A stretch of 64,000 nt of DNA from Halostreptopolyspora alba. Lineage in GTDB: Bacteria; Actinomycetota; Actinomycetes; Streptosporangiales; Streptosporangiaceae. A model generated the notes under the pieces. The model did not search any database, was not told the DNA's origin, and was given only the letters and a program-made list of their open reading frames with translations. Location: NCBI GenBank assembly GCA_003725585.1, contig RJMB01000002.1:310001-374000 (forward strand), given 5' to 3'. Positions 1-10,598 of this stretch are shown here, piece by piece. The position numbers were made by a program, and so were the translations under genes. Position 1 is the first letter of the stretch. Every line of letters starts with the position of its first letter.

Positions 1-312
1 AAGGGTGAGATGCGCTGGATCACGGTCGGGCCTCCCGGTCAACCCGACACCTCCATCGTCCTGGAGCCGCCGGCCGCTCCGGGCTGTGGCATCACCGACG
101 ACGAGCGCCGCACCATCGAGGAGATGATGGCCAAGGGCACATACGCCGGCGTCAACCTGGCCGCACCCGACCTCGACGGTGTCTTCGCGCGGCTGCAGGC
201 CGCCAGCGACGCCGAGGTCATCCAAGAACCCACCGATCAGCCGTGGGGGGTTCGCGACTGTGCCTTCCGCGATCCCGCGGGCAACATGATCCGCATCATG
301 GAGCTGCGCTGA
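1..312 (+). CDS. VOC (glyoxalase/bleomycin-resistance fold) protein, 5' truncated
   Basis: The frame is open from base 1, so the true start lies outside the window; the first ATG at base 10 is internal. The 100 visible residues match the C-terminal half to two thirds of a VOC protein of about 135 aa. The segment WGVRDCAFRDPAGNMIRIMEL is the typical closing beta-strand with the last metal-ligand Glu, and FARLQA..AEVIQEP is the usual second half-module helix and strand. The family includes dioxygenases, isomerases and drug-sequestering proteins, and the substrate cannot be told. It ends 103 nt before a UvrA-like resistance ATPase on the same strand, so a shared role in toxin or drug tolerance is plausible but only inferred. 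Confidence 0.8.
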   Translation, partial: KGEMRWITVGPPGQPDTSIVLEPPAAPGCGITDDERRTIEEMMAKGTYAGVNLAAPDLDGVFARLQAASDAEVIQEPTDQPWGVRDCAFRDPAGNMIRIMELR

Positions 313-415
313 GCCGTTCGGCGACCACTGCCACGGTCTGCCCGACGCTGGTTGGATCGAGTCAGCGACCTCGGGCGACCCCGAGAACACGGCCCGCGCA
401 ACAAAGGGAGACACG

Positions 416-2797
<2,382 letters not shown>

Positions 2798-2909
2798 CCG
2801 GGTAACCGAGGACGTGCCCGACGGGGATAGTCGAGGACGGTGAGGCGGCCGGGAACCGGCTACCTGGGGTGGTCGGTCGAGCCGGGCCGGCCGGTGGGGG
2901 GTGAGTGCT

Positions 2910-4337
2910 TCATGTGTCGGCTCGTTGGTCGAGCGAGTTCGCCAGCGCGTGTCCGATGACGCGGGCGCCCTCGGGAAACCGGGCAGGGTCCGGGCCGGAG
3001 TAGTTGAGCCGGATGAAGGCACCGGAAGGTTCGGCGGGGAACCATTCCGTCCCGGGCGCGATCATCACGCCTTCGGCTTCGCAGTCGCGGGCGAGCCGCT
3101 CGAGGTCGGTCGCGTCGGGCAGCCGCGCCCAGAGGTTCAGTCCGCCGTGGGGGACGTGGTCGAGGTGGGCGTGTGGGACGTGCTCGGCAAGGCTGTCGAC
3201 GAGCAGGTCGCGTCGGGCGCGCAACTGTTGGCGCAGGTTGCGCAGATGGGTGCGCCATCCGGGCTGTGTGACGACATCGAGCGCCGCGGCTTGCAGCAGG
3301 CCGCTGACGTACATCGACTCCGCCCCGCGGTCGGCCAGGATGCGTTCACGGGCGGGGCCGCGGGCGATGACGGCGGCAACGCGAACGGAGGGCGACACGC
3401 TCTTGGTCAGTGAGCGCAGGTAGACGACGTGGCCGGCGTCATCGTGGGCTGCGATGGGCTGAGCGGAGGTGTCGATCCCGAGGTCGTGGGCCCAGTCGTC
3501 CTCCACGAGGAAGGCGGCGTGAGCGCGGACGACGTCGAGGACCTGCTCCCTGCGTTGGGCCGACCACTGCGCGCCGGTGGGATTGGCGTAGTTCGGCTGG
3601 GCGTAGAACGCGCGCGCTCCGGTCTCCTCGAAGGCGTGGGCGATCTCCTCCGGTCGGGGGCCGTTCGGCCCGCTGGGCACCGGGACGACGTGTACGCCAG
3701 CGTGCGCCGCGGCGAGGATGGCACCCCAGTAGCTCGGCGACTCCATGAGCAACGGGTGCCCGGAGCCCACCAGGGCGCGGAAGGTTGACCCCAGACCGCT
3801 CTGGCTGCCGGGCAGGACCACGACGTCCCGTGGTGCCGGCGGGGTGACGCCGACGGGGGTGGCCTCGGCGAGCTCGTTGGCGAACCAGGCTTGCAGCTCG
3901 GGTAGTCCGGTGACATCGGATCGGGTCAGTGCGGCCTCGCCGCGGGAGGCGCGCGCGAGGGCGGCGCGCACCAGCCGCTCCGGGAGGAGCTCACGATCGG
4001 GGTAGCCCGCGTGCAGCCCGATCGCGTCGGGCACACCGCTGCGCATCGGCGTCGACAGTGCCGGGATCGGAGCCTGTGGGGAGCGGAGCGCACCGGTCTG
4101 CCAGTCGTAGTCGAGTGGGCGAGCGGTCCGCACGGTGCGGACGAACGTTCCCACCCCGGGGCGGCTCTCGACGAGGCCGAGACCGCTGAGCGTGCGCATC
4201 GCCTTCTGCACCGTGATCGGGCTGGCCCCGTACTCCGCCATCAGTGCCCGGTTGGAGGGAAGCTTCGTGCCCGGGGGTGCCCGCGCGATCCACGTACGCA
4301 GGCCGGCCACGATACGAGCACTGCTATCATTAGTCAT
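2910..4337 (-). CDS. MocR-type regulator: GntR DNA-binding domain fused to PLP aminotransferase fold
   Basis: Residues 1-70 form a GntR winged helix (PSNRALMAEYGASPITVQKAMRTL, then GLVESRPGVGTFV). Residues from about 100 to the end form a fold-type I aminotransferase domain with the PLP-lysine region YLRSLTKSVSPSVRVA. The length (475 aa) is normal for MocR/GabR/PdxR proteins, which sense amino acids or B6 vitamers and usually control the divergent neighbour. Here that neighbour is an EamA transporter followed by a DapA-family aldolase. The start used (ATG at 4337) shares two bases with the ATG of the divergent gene; a GTG at 4310 is the alternative and would cost nine residues. Effector unknown. 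Confidence 0.9.
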   Translation of the reverse strand: MTNDSSARIVAGLRTWIARAPPGTKLPSNRALMAEYGASPITVQKAMRTLSGLGLVESRPGVGTFVRTVRTARPLDYDWQTGALRSPQAPIPALSTPMRSGVPDAIGLHAGYPDRELLPERLVRAALARASRGEAALTRSDVTGLPELQAWFANELAEATPVGVTPPAPRDVVVLPGSQSGLGSTFRALVGSGHPLLMESPSYWGAILAAAHAGVHVVPVPSGPNGPRPEEIAHAFEETGARAFYAQPNYANPTGAQWSAQRREQVLDVVRAHAAFLVEDDWAHDLGIDTSAQPIAAHDDAGHVVYLRSLTKSVSPSVRVAAVIARGPARERILADRGAESMYVSGLLQAAALDVVTQPGWRTHLRNLRQQLRARRDLLVDSLAEHVPHAHLDHVPHGGLNLWARLPDATDLERLARDCEAEGVMIAPGTEWFPAEPSGAFIRLNYSGPDPARFPEGARVIGHALANSLDQRADT

Positions 4338-4353
4338 GTCAGTAAAGGATAGC
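4323..4353. promoter_or_regulatory. Inverted repeat over the overlapping start codons of the MocR and EamA genes
   Basis: GCTATC at 4323-4328 and GATAGC at 4348-4353 are inverted around base 4338, the place where the two facing ATGs share CATG (4335-4338). Each arm carries a -10-like hexamer, TATCAT rightward and TATCCT leftward, placed so that each transcript would begin at or next to its own ATG. A further imperfect inverted pair is GATAGCGTT (4348-4356) and AACGTTATC (4374-4382). This looks like a shared operator for the MocR protein with leaderless, mutually exclusive transcription. The geometry is seen; binding is inferred. Confidence 0.45.
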
Positions 4354-5334
4354 GTTACTCATAATGACGCCGCAACGTTATCGTCGTCGCGGGCGGGCCT
4401 CTGGTGGGGGCTGCTGGGCGTGACGGCGTTCTCGTTCACGGTCCCCTTCACCCGCGTCGCCGTCGACGGGCTCTCCCCGCTGTTCATCGGCTCGGCGCGC
4501 GCGGTCATCGCCGCGCTGCTGGCCGCCACCGCCCTCGCCGTGACCAGGCAGCACCTGCCGACAGGGCGTCAATGGGTGCGGCTGACCGCCGTCGCCGGCG
4601 GTATCGTCGTCGGTTTCCCACTGCTCACCTCGTACGCGCTCACGGTCGCCCCGGCCAGCCACGGCGCCGTGGTGATCGCGCTCATTCCAGCGGCGACCGC
4701 CACCATGGCCGTCATTCGTGGAAAGGAACGGCCACCGTTGTCGTTCTGGAGCATGGCCACGATCGGCGCCCTCGCCGCCGTCGTGTTCACCTCGCTCCAC
4801 AGCGGCGGGCTCGGGCAACTGCACTGGTCGGACCTACTGTTGTTCGGCGCGGTCATCGCCGCCGCGGTTGGCTACGCGGAAGGTGGAATGCTCTCCCGCG
4901 AGCTCGGCTCGTGGCAGACGGTGTCCTGGGCGCTCGTGCTGGCCTCACCGCTGATGGTCACTCTGACGGCTGTTTCGACGGTCCAGCAGCCGCAATCGGG
5001 GACACCGCTCGCGTGGGCGGCGTTCGCCTACCTCGCGGTGGTAAGCATGTTCCTCGGTTTCTTCGCCTGGTACCGCGGCCTGGGCATTGGCCCGATGGCA
5101 CAGGTCAGTCAGGTGCAACTGGTCCAGCCCGTGCTGAGCATCATCTGGGCGGCGCTGCTACTCCGTGAGGAGCTGACCTGGCCGACCATCCTCGGCGGTG
5201 TCGCCGTCATCCTCTGCGCCGGCATCGCCGTGCGCATCCGTCTCGACAGCAACGCATCGAAAGCGAAGGGAAGTTTCCGTGTTCGCAGGTCTCAGCGCGT
5301 TCCCACTCACACCGGTCACCGAGGACGGGATTGA
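4336..5334 (+). CDS. EamA/DMT-family transporter (10 TM)
   Basis: The 332-aa protein has two EamA repeats of about five transmembrane segments each, starting at WWGLLGVTAFSFTVPFTRVAVDGL and again near LLLFGAVIAAAVGYAEGG. The end, VQPVLSIIWAALLLREELTWPTILGG, is the classic terminal EamA signature. Such carriers export amino acids or other small metabolites. The frame stays open upstream inside the antisense regulator, but homology-like sequence begins only at about residue 20, so ATG 4336 is preferred even though no Shine-Dalgarno is visible; the transcript may be leaderless. The 3' end overlaps the next gene by 56 nt, so the two are translationally coupled and probably controlled by the MocR protein opposite. 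Confidence 0.88.
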   Translation: MSVKDSVTHNDAATLSSSRAGLWWGLLGVTAFSFTVPFTRVAVDGLSPLFIGSARAVIAALLAATALAVTRQHLPTGRQWVRLTAVAGGIVVGFPLLTSYALTVAPASHGAVVIALIPAATATMAVIRGKERPPLSFWSMATIGALAAVVFTSLHSGGLGQLHWSDLLLFGAVIAAAVGYAEGGMLSRELGSWQTVSWALVLASPLMVTLTAVSTVQQPQSGTPLAWAAFAYLAVVSMFLGFFAWYRGLGIGPMAQVSQVQLVQPVLSIIWAALLLREELTWPTILGGVAVILCAGIAVRIRLDSNASKAKGSFRVRRSQRVPTHTGHRGRD

Positions 5335-6187
5335 CGAGGCGGCATTCGAGCGTGTGGTCGGCCGTCTCGCCGAGTCCGGTGTCGACTCGATCGGCGCGCT
5401 CGGGTCGACCGGCAGCTATGCCTACCTGAGCCGTCGGGAGCGTGCGCGCGCCACTCAGCTCGCGGTGCGCAACGCCGGTTCGGTTCCGGTGGTCGCCGGT
5501 GTTGGTGCCTGGCGCACACGTGAGGTGCTCGCCAACGTCGAGGACGCGCAGCGGGCCGGGGCCCGCGCGGTGCTGCTGGCTCCCGTGACCTACCAGCCCC
5601 TCACCGACGACGAGGTGTTCGGCCTCTACGAGGAGGTCACCGCGAACCTCTCGGTGCCCCTCGTCGTCTACGACAACCCGGCCACGACGCACGTCACGTT
5701 CGGCGACGAGCTGCACGGCCGGGTCGCGCACCTTCCGGGGGTCGCGTCGATCAAGATTCCGGCCGTTCCCGCCGACCCCACGGAGGCGCGCGCCCGTGTC
5801 ACCCGACTGCGGTCGGTCATCCCCGCCACGGTGACGATCGGTGTCAGTGGCGACGCGGCCGGGGCGAACGGCCTGCTGGCCGGCTGCGAGGCATGGTACA
5901 GCGCCATCGCCGGCGTCTTCCCCGAGGCGTGTCGTACGGTCATGCGAGCAGCCGTCTCGGGCGAGGCCGAACGCGCCCGCGCTCTGTCGGGGGAGTTGGA
6001 CCCGTTGTGGGCGTTGTTCGCCCGTTACGGCAGCTACCGGGTCGTCTCCGCGGTGGCCGTGGAGCTCGGTCTGGTCTCGGAGTCGAACCTGCCCCGCCCG
6101 GTCCTGCCCCTCGACGAGGAGGGCCGTCGCGCGGTCGTCGCAGCGCTCGACACGATAAAACGGAGGTCGTCCCTGATCAGCGCGTAG
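5279..6187 (+). CDS. DapA/NanA-family class I aldolase (dihydrodipicolinate synthase-like)
   Basis: The 302-aa TIM-barrel protein starts at GTG 5279 behind GAAGGGAAG, inside the end of the EamA gene. Visible family marks are GSTGS near residue 43, the catalytic Tyr in VYDNP (Tyr131) and the Schiff-base Lys in SIKIPA (Lys159); the spacing fits E. coli DHDPS (Tyr133, Lys161). The family covers DHDPS, N-acetylneuraminate lyase and 2-keto-3-deoxy sugar-acid or hydroxyproline-pathway aldolases. Its place beside a transporter and a MocR regulator, with no lysine genes nearby, makes a catabolic or specialised aldolase more likely than the housekeeping DapA. The substrate is unknown. Confidence 0.85.
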   Translation: MFAGLSAFPLTPVTEDGIDEAAFERVVGRLAESGVDSIGALGSTGSYAYLSRRERARATQLAVRNAGSVPVVAGVGAWRTREVLANVEDAQRAGARAVLLAPVTYQPLTDDEVFGLYEEVTANLSVPLVVYDNPATTHVTFGDELHGRVAHLPGVASIKIPAVPADPTEARARVTRLRSVIPATVTIGVSGDAAGANGLLAGCEAWYSAIAGVFPEACRTVMRAAVSGEAERARALSGELDPLWALFARYGSYRVVSAVAVELGLVSESNLPRPVLPLDEEGRRAVVAALDTIKRRSSLISA

Positions 6188-6256
6188 ATGTTGGGTCCGG
6201 GGAGAAGGCCGCCTCGGTCTCGCCGCGGGCACCTCGCGGTACTCGTGTGCCCGTGA

Positions 6257-6829
6257 CCAAGTCCGCGGCTGGCCTCCGTCTCCAAGTCGTTCACGGCCTT
6301 CGCCCCGGCCGGCTCGCTGGCCGAGGGGGTGGAGCGGACCCGGGACTGGAGTTCGGAGTCCGAGCCCGGCACGTCGTACTCCTACAGCAACTTCAACTAC
6401 GCGGTGGCCGCGCACCTCGTGGCGGAGGTCAGCGGGCGACCGTTCAGCGAGTACCTGGCCTTGGGCGCGGCCACCGTCGCGGGTCTGGCCCTGGGGACGC
6501 TGGGCCTGCGTCGCGCGTCCCGATGGGCCGCCCGGCGCGCGGCCTGGCCCCTCTGGTGGTTCGTGCCGCATCTGCTTCCCCAGTTGGTGGTCCCGACGCT
6601 GGCGGTGCTGGTGTTCCTCGTGGCCCCGACACTGCGGGGCAACACCTACACCCCCGCGGAGGTGGTTCGGCTGTTCCCGTCCTTGGCGGTACTGCTGACG
6701 GCCCTGGGGGTCGTCGGGATGGGTCTCACCGCCGCGCGGGTGACCGCGTGGCTGCGCGCCGCCGCGCCCGGTGCGGGGGCGGGCGCGACGGTGAGGAAGG
6801 GCCGGTACTCGCTCGTCCGTGCGCGTTGA
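6257..6829 (+). pseudogene. Remnant of a beta-lactamase-fold serine hydrolase with membrane tail
   Basis: Reading from just after a stop at 6254, the frame gives ASVSKSFTAFA, which is the SxxK nucleophile motif of class C beta-lactamase/D-Ala-D-Ala peptidase-like hydrolases. It jumps at once to PAGSLAEG and then SYSNFNYAVAAHLVAEVSG, the YxN motif. About 45-50 residues normally separate these blocks. After GRPFSEYL the frame jumps again into a hydrophobic C-terminal tail with three or so membrane segments, skipping roughly 150-200 residues. There is no start codon in front of the SxxK motif. Two internal deletions that kept the frame, plus loss of the N-terminus, mark a decayed gene. A GTG at 6329 could still start a 166-aa membrane peptide. 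Confidence 0.7.
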
Positions 6830-6899
6830 TCCTGTGGTTGTGGTCATCATCAACGCCTGATCGTGACCGTAGCTAAGAGCCAACGCGAGTCGGGCGGGT

Positions 6900-8126
6900 C
6901 TACTTTCTCCGGAAGCGGCCGCGCCCTCGCAGGTATGCGGCGAGGTCATCGTAGGTGTCGTCGCCGCCGGCGAAGCTGACCACATTGCGGGCGGTCTCGA
7001 ACCACGGGCCGGTGGAGGGGCGGACCTCCCGCAGCGCCGCCCGGAAGTCCTCGGGCGTGATCGGGCGGACCTGTCCCTGCCGTGCGGAGTCCAGCAGGGC
7101 GCGCTCGGCCGCGCTCTCACACAGGTGGGTGAGGTCGGCGCCGGAGAACCCGTCGGTGGCGCCCGCCAACCAGGCGATGTCGACCTCCCGGGTCGGGCGG
7201 TCGCGAATCCCCGCCCGCAGGATCGCGGCTCGGGCCTCCTCGTCGGGCGGCGGGACGAACAGTGCCCGGTCCAACCTGCCGGGACGGCGCAGCGCCGTGT
7301 CGACGTCCCAGGGGTGGTTGGTGGCCGCCAGCACGAACACCCCCTCGTTGTCGTCCTCGATCGAGTCGAGCTCGGTGAGCAGCTGGGTGACCACGGGCCG
7401 CATTCCCGAGGTGACGCGTGCTCGGCGTCCACCGATCGCGTCGAGTTCGTCGACGAAGAGTACGCAGGGTCGGTACTGCCGGGCTTGGCGGAACAATGCC
7501 TGCACGTTGCGTTCGCTGTTGCCGAGCCAGCGGTCGAGAATGTCGGCGAGCGAGATCGACAGGAAGTGGGCGCCCATCTCGCCGGAGAGCGCCTGGGCGA
7601 GGAACGTCTTTCCGCATCCGGGTGGCCCGTACATCAGGAGGCCGCCGCGCAGGCTCTTGGAGAACGCTTGGCGCAGCTGCGCGTTGCGCATCGGCGCGAG
7701 GAAGGCCGCCTCCATGCGGTCCTTGACCGCCTGCATCCCGGCGACGTCTGCGATGGTGACCCGCGCCGAGGTGAGAGGGAAGTCGGCGGTGTCCAACGGG
7801 AGCGCGTCGGCGGCCTCGGTTGGTGGGGGTGGAGGGTCGGCGCTCCGCGGGGCGGGCGCGTTCGAGGTTTCGGTCGAGTCCGGGGGCGGCGCTGGGCTGG
7901 GGGAGTCGGCCGTGACCTCGTTGCCCAGTGCCCGTGCCATCAACTGCTGGGCCCGTGTTGAGTGGGCGTCGTGCTGCAGCGCCGTGGCTATGTGGGAAAT
8001 GGCCCGCTCGTGATCGCCGTTGTTGAGTAGCAGCTCGGCCAGGTGCAGGCGCAGTGTCAGATCGGTCGGCGCCGCCTCGACGGCCTCGGTGAGACTGGCG
8101 ATCAGCCTCGGGTCAGGGTGTTCCAC
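6900..8126 (-). CDS. TPR-like / AAA+ ATPase (SpoVK/Vps4-like)
   Basis: A 408-aa protein. Residues 1-65 form helical TPR-like repeats (RLHLAELLLNNGDHERAISH), followed by a Pro/Ser-rich linker (about 72-105) and an AAA+ module. Walker A is GPPGCGKT (167-174), Walker B is LFVDELDA (about 223-230), and the second region of homology ends in RRPGRLD with its arginine fingers. The C-terminal lid has GFSGADLTHLCESAAERAL. The start is GTG 8126 behind GAGGAGG with a 5-nt spacer; the frame stays open further upstream but that part is low-complexity. Members remodel or unfold protein complexes; the client is unknown. It is a single-ring ATPase without a protease partner in sight. Confidence 0.88.
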   Translation of the reverse strand: MEHPDPRLIASLTEAVEAAPTDLTLRLHLAELLLNNGDHERAISHIATALQHDAHSTRAQQLMARALGNEVTADSPSPAPPPDSTETSNAPAPRSADPPPPPTEAADALPLDTADFPLTSARVTIADVAGMQAVKDRMEAAFLAPMRNAQLRQAFSKSLRGGLLMYGPPGCGKTFLAQALSGEMGAHFLSISLADILDRWLGNSERNVQALFRQARQYRPCVLFVDELDAIGGRRARVTSGMRPVVTQLLTELDSIEDDNEGVFVLAATNHPWDVDTALRRPGRLDRALFVPPPDEEARAAILRAGIRDRPTREVDIAWLAGATDGFSGADLTHLCESAAERALLDSARQGQVRPITPEDFRAALREVRPSTGPWFETARNVVSFAGGDDTYDDLAAYLRGRGRFRRK

Positions 8127-8460
8127 CACGTCCTCCTCGCGCGTTCGTGTTCCCTGTTGGGCGAAAGTGAGCCTCACGGGTCGATTTTCGCGCTCGCGGG
8201 AACCGTTGGTCGGTGGCCGTGGCGCATGAGTAACAGTCGGGGATTCTCCCAGGTCCGACAGGACGCACCAAATCCATTGAAACGGGAAGGATTTCTGGTC
8301 GGGGAGGATCAGGAACCCCGGGCAGGGGAGTGTGACCGATGGTCGCGATAGCCACGGGCCCCGAATTCGTGAAGGTCGGTGCCGTTGTGGTGCGGTCACG
8401 TGTTCGCCCTGGTACGAGTATCCGCGGCGTTCGGCCGTGGGATGGGGACCGGGGTGGGGG
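8127..8460. other. Intergenic region upstream of the AAA+ gene
   Basis: About 330 nt between the AAA+ start and the stop of the next leftward gene. Apart from the AAA+ Shine-Dalgarno (minus strand, 8132-8138) and a less GC-rich patch around 8265-8300 that may hold its promoter, I see no gene, strong hairpin or repeat. Confidence 0.4.
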
Positions 8461-8910
8461 CTAGCCGTCCTCGGGCTGTAGCGCGTAGAACTCGGTCAGG
8501 TCAACCGTCCACGCGTCGATGATCTCCACTCCGGGTTCGGGGGCGATGGGTTCTCCGGAGTCGGCGTCGGTGTGGAAGGCGGCGAACATCTGTCCCGCGT
8601 CGAAGGGGTGGCAGGCGCCGCTGTGGACCAACCAGCCGCAGACGTGTGCGACGGGAATGACGGTGCCGTTGGCCAGCGTGCGGGAGACCTCGTCGGTGAA
8701 CGAACGCAGTATGACGGCCGCCTCGTTCCCGCGACTGATCGTGGTGGCGAGGTGGTTGACGACTTCGGGGTGCTCGACGGCGTGACCGCTGTCGCGTAGG
8801 GCGATCTCGGTGCTCATCGCGTGCGTGGTTAGCAGGGTCAGGACGTGGTGTCGAAGGGGGGTGCCGCGGGTCAGGGCGGCCAGCAACGTTTCGGTGCGTG
8901 AGGAGTGCAT
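8461..8910 (-). CDS. Hypothetical protein, 149 aa
   Basis: The start chosen is ATG 8910; sequence further upstream in the same frame is Arg/Pro-rich and looks non-coding. The protein is soluble, with an N-terminal helical half (MHSSRTETLLAALTRG) and an acidic C-terminus (VEIIDAWTVDLTEFYALQPEDG). It contains two Cys (in VCGWLVHSGACHPFD) and several His. I do not recognise a family. It lies between the AAA+ ATPase and the DUF2252 gene on the same strand, but the gaps (334 and 185 nt) are too long to suggest one operon. Confidence 0.6.
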   Translation of the reverse strand: MHSSRTETLLAALTRGTPLRHHVLTLLTTHAMSTEIALRDSGHAVEHPEVVNHLATTISRGNEAAVILRSFTDEVSRTLANGTVIPVAHVCGWLVHSGACHPFDAGQMFAAFHTDADSGEPIAPEPGVEIIDAWTVDLTEFYALQPEDG

Positions 8911-9095
8911 GGATCGAGTATGCGCGCGGTGACCGCGAGAACGCGGGTTGTCCACAGGTTGGTCTCGCGGTGGGGTGGTGAGGGGCGATGCTGCCCCCGG
9001 GCGGGGACGACCGGGGTTCGCGGCGCGGTTGGTGTCGCGGCGCCGCGCCCCGGTCGGCCGGGTCCACTGCGCGTGTGCCCCGACTCGGCAGGGGC

Positions 9096-10439
9096 TCACC
9101 CGGAGTTGCTGGATCTCACCCCGGAGAACGCGTTGTTGCGGAAGGCGTCCACGAACAGGGCGTGGTCGGCGCGGACCTGGCCGGCGTAGCGGTGGGCGAA
9201 ACGGGTGCACCAGTCGACGAACTCGTGCTCCTTTCCGCCGAGGACCGCGGCGATGGCGTCCTCGGTCTCGCCCCGGACCAGGGTCTCGTCGGCGTGGGCG
9301 TCGGAGACACAGTGCGCCTTGGCGGTGGCGCGACCCAGGTAGTCCAGCACCGGTGCCATGTCATCGGGTTCGGTGAGGTCGTCCCATTCCAGGTCGTGGA
9401 CGTAGGGTGAGAGCTCGCTGACCACGAACCCCTCACCGTTGACCTCGGTGTGTCCCAGCAGCGGGTCGGCGTGGGCCTGTAGCGCGCGCTGTGAGACGGC
9501 GGTGCGGTGGCCGTGGTGGTGGAAGTGCTCCATGATGTGGCGGTCGGTGACCACCCGGGAGGGGGCGGCGATGTTGCCCTGTTTCATGGAGAGCACGAAG
9601 TCGTTCTCCCATGCCTCGGTGGGGCCCTCGATGAGGACGTTGTAGGCGGGCAGCCCGGCCGAGCCGATGCCGAACCCACTTTTGCCCACGATGTCCTTGA
9701 TCCGGTAGGCCAGCGGTTCGTAGCGCTGGTCCTCGGGGATGGTTTCCAGGTAGTTCTCGAAGGCGGCGGCCACGCGGTCGTACTCCTCCTGGCCGAGCCG
9801 GCGAACCCCGGGGCCGGCGCGGAAGAACGGTTCGTAGCCGTGCAGGGTCGTCATGCTCTGCAGCATCCGAAAGCGGCTGTTGAGGCGGGCCCGCTGGAGG
9901 ACATCGTGCACGGTGCCCTCGGTGTTGCCCAGCCGCAACGAGAACTCGTCGTCGTTGTCGTGCTTGGCGAAGATGCGCACCTGGTCGGTGTAGGCGTTGA
10001 CGTAGCGGGCCACGAGGGCGCTGATGTCGTCGTCGGAGAGGGCCTTCTGCCAGCCCAGCAGCGCGACGCTGGCCACGAAGCGCAGCAGGTCCCAGGTGTA
10101 GTGACCCAGGTACGCCTCGTCGAAGTCGTTGACGTCGAACACCAGCCGGCCGGCGGAGTTCATGTAGGTGCCGAAGTTCTCGGCGTGCAGGTCGCCCTGG
10201 ATCCACACGCGTGAGGTGCGCTGGTCGACCCAGGGGTCCTCCAGGTTGATGACGTCGGCGTAGTACAGGCAAGCGCTGCCGCGGTAGAAGGCGAAGGGGT
10301 CGGCGGCCATCTTGCGGAACTTGCCTCGGAAGGCGCCGGGGGCGGCGGCCATGAGGGGGTAAAACGCGTTCTCCAGGGTCTGGACGATGTGGTCGCGCCG
10401 CTCGGGGGAGTTGTCGGTGGGAGATTCGATGTCGAACAT
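9096..10439 (-). CDS. DUF2252 protein (kinase-like fold)
   Basis: A 447-aa protein starting at ATG 10439, with AAGGA just upstream. The family signature is clear: FYRGSACLYYADV, then VWIQGDLHAENFGTY, then LVFDVNDFDEAYLGHYTWDL. GDLHxEN and the following DxNDFDE resemble the catalytic loop and metal-binding motif of protein-kinase-like/aminoglycoside-phosphotransferase folds, so an ATP-dependent transferase is a reasonable inference. No substrate is established for DUF2252. It stands alone, between two unrelated leftward genes. Confidence 0.85.
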   Translation of the reverse strand: MFDIESPTDNSPERRDHIVQTLENAFYPLMAAAPGAFRGKFRKMAADPFAFYRGSACLYYADVINLEDPWVDQRTSRVWIQGDLHAENFGTYMNSAGRLVFDVNDFDEAYLGHYTWDLLRFVASVALLGWQKALSDDDISALVARYVNAYTDQVRIFAKHDNDDEFSLRLGNTEGTVHDVLQRARLNSRFRMLQSMTTLHGYEPFFRAGPGVRRLGQEEYDRVAAAFENYLETIPEDQRYEPLAYRIKDIVGKSGFGIGSAGLPAYNVLIEGPTEAWENDFVLSMKQGNIAAPSRVVTDRHIMEHFHHHGHRTAVSQRALQAHADPLLGHTEVNGEGFVVSELSPYVHDLEWDDLTEPDDMAPVLDYLGRATAKAHCVSDAHADETLVRGETEDAIAAVLGGKEHEFVDWCTRFAHRYAGQVRADHALFVDAFRNNAFSGVRSSNSG

Positions 10440-10598
10440 GTCCTTAGGATGCCTGCGCGGTGGGGTTTGCGCACATTGGATCCGGGCTCGGCACTGGTGT
10501 GCGGTGTGGCGGCGCGGAGCGGCGTGGTCCGGGATCTCACGGACCACCTGAGATCGGCCGGTGTGGTAACCACTCCCTCGATCTCGACACTGGGTTCC

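Noticed and set aside
2848-2860. GCCGG-GAA-CCGGC stem after the UvrA-like gene as a terminator
   Set aside because: A five-bp stem of this composition is expected by chance in 70% GC DNA, so I did not list it.
5207-7432. Long open frame on the minus strand (over 700 codons) opposite the aldolase, the hydrolase remnant and the AAA+ gene
   Set aside because: High-GC antisense frames stay open because codon third positions are G or C. The translation is Arg/Pro/Gly-rich, has no domain and runs through unrelated genes.
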